NCBI RefSeq assembly: GCF_900199405.1
Contig: NZ_LT963430.1
Span: 3,793,894-3,857,893 of the forward strand
Length of the DNA: 64,000 nucleotides
From: Beduinella massiliensis
GTDB lineage: Bacteria > Bacillota > Clostridia > Christensenellales > Aristaeellaceae
Reading direction: 5' to 3'
Positions 60,895-64,000 of the stretch are shown here, piece after piece (position 1 is the first letter of the stretch; each line of letters begins with the position of its first letter). The notes under the pieces are model-generated. The model saw nothing but the letters and a program-made list of their open reading frames with translations, had not been told where the DNA came from and ran no database searches. Made by a program: the position numbers and the translations under genes.

Positions 60895-61956
60895 TTATTC
60901 GATGTCCATAAACTCCGCGTATTCGCGCTCCTTGCGCAGGCGATTCTTGAAGGCGTCATACAGCCCGTCCGCGTGTTCCACCATCGTGCGCTGGCTGTTG
61001 GTGTGCGGGTTAAGACGTGTCGCCTTCTCCAGCTGGTCGATCCATCCCTGCGGGATAGACGCTGTTCCGCCCAAAGCGCCCGTGATGCCCGCGGCTACCG
61101 CAGCCACGCAGTCCGTATCGCGGCCCATGTTGACGCCCGCAAGGATCGCATCCCGCGTATTGCCCTTCACCATCTGGAAGATGCAAAGGCCCTTGGTGAC
61201 GACCTCGTTGGCGTAGCTGAAGGGATAGGGCATGCCAAAGCCGTTGTACACGCCGTCGAAGTACGCCCGCATCTCGCGGATGTCCTTCATCCCCGCCGTC
61301 GCCTTGAGCTGCGCGTCCAGTTCGCGCACGACCTGATCCGGATCGCAGTTGTCGTACACCGCGCCCAGCACGCCGTCCACCGTCGCGTCCGGGCGGGTCG
61401 CCGCCGCGATGGACACGCCCGTGACGCACGCCCATTGCAGACCGCGGCTGTTAGAGGTCTGATAGAGCTGCCCGACCTCCAGGATGTCCTGCTTGGCCGT
61501 CTCCACGTTGCCCGCATTAATCAGCCCGATGGCGTGGCAAGCGCGGGAAAAGCTGTTGAGCCCGGCGTAGTCGCAGTACTTGCCCAGATCGCGTGCGGGG
61601 ATGCCCGTCTTGGCCATCGCCAACAGGATTCCCTCGAACGGCTCCGAAACCAGCCCGCCTGCGTTCGGATTCGCGTGCTCGATCCAGGCGGCGCGCACGT
61701 CCTCCGCCGTCACGCGGTCGCCCTTCTCCATGATCGCGGTAATCATCAGCTTCTGACGCTCGATGCCGTCCTCTGTGGTGCCCGGCTCTCGTACCCATCC
61801 GTTATTGTAGTGCTCATAGGGAGTGAAGTCCTCTACGAAACCGCACTGTTCCTCGATCTTCTGCCAGGTCCATCCTTCTACCTGCGCACCCATCGCGGAA
61901 CCGATGTGCGCGCCCATGATGCAGCCGCGGAATTTATCCCTCAGCGTGATAGCCAT
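60895..61956 (-). CDS. ADP-ribosylglycohydrolase-family protein
   Basis: A 353-residue cytoplasmic protein with the all-helical DraG/ARH fold. The N-terminal GAHIGSAMGAQVEGW replaces the usual GD with GS. GTTEDGIERQKLM stands where classical members have TDDT, and NMGRDTDCVAAVAAGI matches the second metal motif GGDTDT with Cys for Thr. Two metals are thus still possible but the first site is altered. I infer a subfamily specialised for small glycosides rather than protein ADP-ribose, because it lies between a sugar-binding protein and rpiB. The ATG at 61956 follows GGGAAGGAG. Confidence 0.85.
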   Translation of the reverse strand: MAITLRDKFRGCIMGAHIGSAMGAQVEGWTWQKIEEQCGFVEDFTPYEHYNNGWVREPGTTEDGIERQKLMITAIMEKGDRVTAEDVRAAWIEHANPNAGGLVSEPFEGILLAMAKTGIPARDLGKYCDYAGLNSFSRACHAIGLINAGNVETAKQDILEVGQLYQTSNSRGLQWACVTGVSIAAATRPDATVDGVLGAVYDNCDPDQVVRELDAQLKATAGMKDIREMRAYFDGVYNGFGMPYPFSYANEVVTKGLCIFQMVKGNTRDAILAGVNMGRDTDCVAAVAAGITGALGGTASIPQGWIDQLEKATRLNPHTNSQRTMVEHADGLYDAFKNRLRKEREYAEFMDIE

Positions 61957-61991
61957 GTCAGCCCAATCTCCTTCCCTGTATTCACGCGGTA

Positions 61992-63443
61992 CTATTGCGC
62001 GTCCTTCTGTGCCTTCAGTTCGTTGAGCTCCTGCTCCCACGCGGAGCCGCCCTTGGCGTAGAAGTCCTCCACAAACTTATCCCATTCCTTCAGATCGGCC
62101 TTGCCGGTGATAAAGTTGCAGTAGGAGGTATTCACAAAGTCCTGCAGATCGGTCTTGTAGCGCAGCTCCGCGTCCGTCAGCATGCCGTCGGCGGCATTTG
62201 TAATCGCCGGCCATTGCAGCGCGTCACGGCGGGACTGCACCAGGGGCGTTTCCACCATCAGCAGCGGCCACTCGCTTTCAAACGCAGAATACCACTGAAT
62301 CCACTTCTGGTCGGCCTCGTACTGCGGTAGGGTGACGTAGGTGCCGTCGTCCTTCTTCTCCCAATGCGTGCCTTCCACGCCGGTATAGGTGGTCATCATG
62401 CCCTCCTCGGTATGGTACCAGTCGAGCAGGCGCAGACAGGCGTCGACGTTCTTGGCGTTCTTGAGCATGACGACGACACCGTTCGTCAGGTTGACACCGC
62501 GCAGTCCGGACTGTCCGTCCGGGCCGATGGGCGGCGCAATGCGGGTGAACTTCACGTTCGGGTCGACCTTCTGCATCTCCATCTCGATCTTGGGCTCGTA
62601 CGTCCACCAACGATAGACGAATCCCCACTGGTTCTTCATCGCCTTGTCGTTTAACTCGGAGTCGTTCTTGAGGATGACGAACTCGGGATCGATCAGGCCC
62701 TCGTCGTACCAGTCCTTAATCAGCGCAAGCGCCTTCGGGGCGTTGGGATGCAGCGCCGACGGCTTCAGCGCGCCGCTTTCGTCCTCATACCAGTAAGAAA
62801 AGGCGACTCCTGTGAATCCATACGCCCCGAAGAACGGCTCCAGACTCTCCACACCGCAGCCCGTGTATCCATAGGTATCGTTCGCCCCGTTGCCGTCCGG
62901 GTCCTGCTCCACGAACGCCTTCATCACGTCGTGCAGCTCCTCCAGCGTCGTGGGGACGGCGAGGCCCAGCTTATCCAGCCAGTCCTGGCGCACCACGAAG
63001 TTCATGCGCTGCGGGCTGCACCAGACCGGGATGCCGTAGAGACGGCCGTCCACCTTGCAGCGTTCGAGCGCCGCTTCGGGAACGTTTTTCAAAATATTCG
63101 GGCACTTCTCCGCGACCAGGTCGGTCAAATCCATCAACGCGCCCTGATCTGCATAGTCGAACATGTCGTTGAAATGCGTCTGCGACAGCTTGATCATGTC
63201 CGGCAGGTCGTTGGACGAGAGGATGATGTTCACCTTTTCGTCGTAGTTGGCCGCGGGCGGGGCGATATGATTGAGCGTCACGTCGCAGGCTTCTTCGATC
63301 TTCTGTTTGATCGCGTCGTCCTCCGGAATGCCCTCGAATCCGCCCTTGGTAAACACAAACGTCACCGCGTTGTCCTCCGCGAACGCGGAGACGAGGCTCA
63401 GGGACAGGCAAAACGCCAGTAAAAGGGACAGCAACTTCTTCAT
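61992..63443 (-). CDS. Extracellular sugar-binding protein, LplA-like
   Basis: A 483-residue solute-binding protein. A signal peptide (about 1-22, AFA-E) without lipobox Cys precedes the mature start TFVFTKGGFEG. IILSSNDLPDMIKLS, YGIPVWCSPQRMNFVVRQDW and a DPDGNGANDTYGY segment (Asp-rich, as in LplA types) are typical. The large size and the partner permease place it in the LplA/YtcQ group, which binds complex oligosaccharides. It lies 87 bases after the permease gene. Confidence 0.92.
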   Translation of the reverse strand: MKKLLSLLLAFCLSLSLVSAFAEDNAVTFVFTKGGFEGIPEDDAIKQKIEEACDVTLNHIAPPAANYDEKVNIILSSNDLPDMIKLSQTHFNDMFDYADQGALMDLTDLVAEKCPNILKNVPEAALERCKVDGRLYGIPVWCSPQRMNFVVRQDWLDKLGLAVPTTLEELHDVMKAFVEQDPDGNGANDTYGYTGCGVESLEPFFGAYGFTGVAFSYWYEDESGALKPSALHPNAPKALALIKDWYDEGLIDPEFVILKNDSELNDKAMKNQWGFVYRWWTYEPKIEMEMQKVDPNVKFTRIAPPIGPDGQSGLRGVNLTNGVVVMLKNAKNVDACLRLLDWYHTEEGMMTTYTGVEGTHWEKKDDGTYVTLPQYEADQKWIQWYSAFESEWPLLMVETPLVQSRRDALQWPAITNAADGMLTDAELRYKTDLQDFVNTSYCNFITGKADLKEWDKFVEDFYAKGGSAWEQELNELKAQKDAQ

Positions 63444-63530
63444 ACTTCAAATCCTCCTCTATTGATGATGGGTACGCGGGGTCTCCGGGAAAAAAGCGGC
63501 GCTTCACCTCCTCGTCTTCATTTTGAATTG

Positions 63531-64000
63531 TCAGCCCTTGACAGAGCCGACCATGACGCCCTTGACAAAATGCTTCTGCAAAAACGGGTAGACGCAAACG
63601 ATCGGGATGGTGGAAATCATGATGGAAGCCGCGATAACCGCGGTGGAAGGCGGCATGCTGTCGGCCAGCAGGTTGCCCTGTTGTAATTCACTGATGCTGG
63701 TGGAGAGCAGGATTTCCCGCAGCAGCGTCTGCAAAGGCCACAGCTTGCGGTCGGTAATGTAGAGCACCGCGTCGAAGAAAGCGTTCCAGTGCCACACCGC
63801 ATAAAACAGTCCGATGGAGGCCAGCACCGGCATAGAGAGCGGCAGCACGATCTTGAGCAGAATCTTCATCTCCGAGCAGCCGTCGATGCGCGCGGCTTCC
63901 TCCAGCTCCTCCGGAATCGAGCGAAAAAAGGTGCGCATGATGATCATGTTGTATACGCTGAGCATTTCAGGCACGATGAGCGCCCAGATCGTATCGACCA
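63531..64000 (-). CDS. ABC sugar permease, LplC/YtcP type (5' end outside window)
   Basis: The frame is open to the right edge, so the gene begins beyond 64000; 156 residues are visible. The EAA loop is ELEEAARIDGCSEMKILLKI, followed by VLPLSMPVLASIGLFYAVWHW. The C-terminus PFLQKHFVKGVMVGSVKG is characteristic of LplC permeases. The in-frame bases beyond the first visible Met encode VDTIWALIVPEML, the usual lead-in, which shows the Met is internal. It is the visible start of the operon ending with rpiB. Confidence 0.92.
   Translation of the reverse strand, partial: VDTIWALIVPEMLSVYNMIIMRTFFRSIPEELEEAARIDGCSEMKILLKIVLPLSMPVLASIGLFYAVWHWNAFFDAVLYITDRKLWPLQTLLREILLSTSISELQQGNLLADSMPPSTAVIAASIMISTIPIVCVYPFLQKHFVKGVMVGSVKG

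Noticed and set aside
60895-61956. A toxin-antitoxin or phage-defence role for the ADP-ribosylglycohydrolase-like protein
   Set aside because: No ADP-ribosyltransferase toxin, macrodomain partner or defence gene is near; neighbours are sugar genes.

Overview
The window reads as a chromosomal segment of a high-GC Firmicute, most likely an uncultured gut Clostridia lineage. The evidence is a T-box leader, a tyrosine-type attenuator, strong GGAGG ribosome sites, TTG and GTG starts, YesM/YesN-type regulators, YhaM, and many carbohydrate ABC operons. This is inferred from gene content and GC-rich codon use by eye; no search was run.

Region by region. 1-1.4 kb: a GntR/ABC operon (minus strand) with a self-overlapping operator. 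1.46-2.7 kb: DAHP synthase behind a Tyr-rich leader peptide and terminator. 2.8-5.8 kb: two tandem polytopic membrane paralogues (GT-C/DUF6056-like). 5.8-6.9 kb: an IS1202-like element with a 25-bp target duplication. 6.9-12.4 kb: T-box-controlled ilvB-ilvN-ilvC-ilvD. 12.6-14.0 kb: an orphan membrane protein under a MerR-type promoter, an IS30 remnant, and an almost pure Asn/Gln protein. 14.1-15.3 kb: an amidohydrolase.

15.4-34.3 kb is a secreted-glycan utilisation locus. It holds a YesN-like response regulator, a CBM9-like protein, a beta-helix protein, a YesM-like kinase, a second CBM9-like protein, a sugar-binding protein, three secreted GH3 enzymes, two permeases and an MsmX/UgpC-type ATPase. 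The two CBM9 genes share a 15-bp promoter box at identical distance from the -10. The third GH3 looks like a recombinational replacement that left the old gene's 3' tail behind.

34.4-49.3 kb is mixed: tRNA-Arg, pfkA, a second IS1202-like copy, a YbaK-type deacylase, a CapD-like nucleotide-sugar dehydratase, a Cys/His-repeat secreted protein, a YbhN-like flippase, thrC, a small P-loop protein, a frameshifted surface protein, an aspartate aminotransferase and a DUF3048 protein. 49.4-56.2 kb is a LacI-controlled ABC importer with two GH172 (DUF2961) enzymes. 56.3-59.6 kb carries yhaM, tRNA-Ala, a DHH phosphoesterase and a leaderless NUDIX gene. 59.7-64 kb has an IS3 remnant and a minus-strand operon of permease (cut by the window), binding protein, ADP-ribosylglycohydrolase-like protein, PPC/DUF296 protein and RpiB.

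Themes: oligosaccharide import with outside (GH3) or inside (GH172, ADP-ribosylglycohydrolase-like) cleavage, each locus with its own regulator, and amino-acid biosynthesis under RNA-level control. None of the three substrate-binding proteins has a lipobox. Both IS copies sit in the same register upstream of a promoter, which is the most unexpected structural observation.
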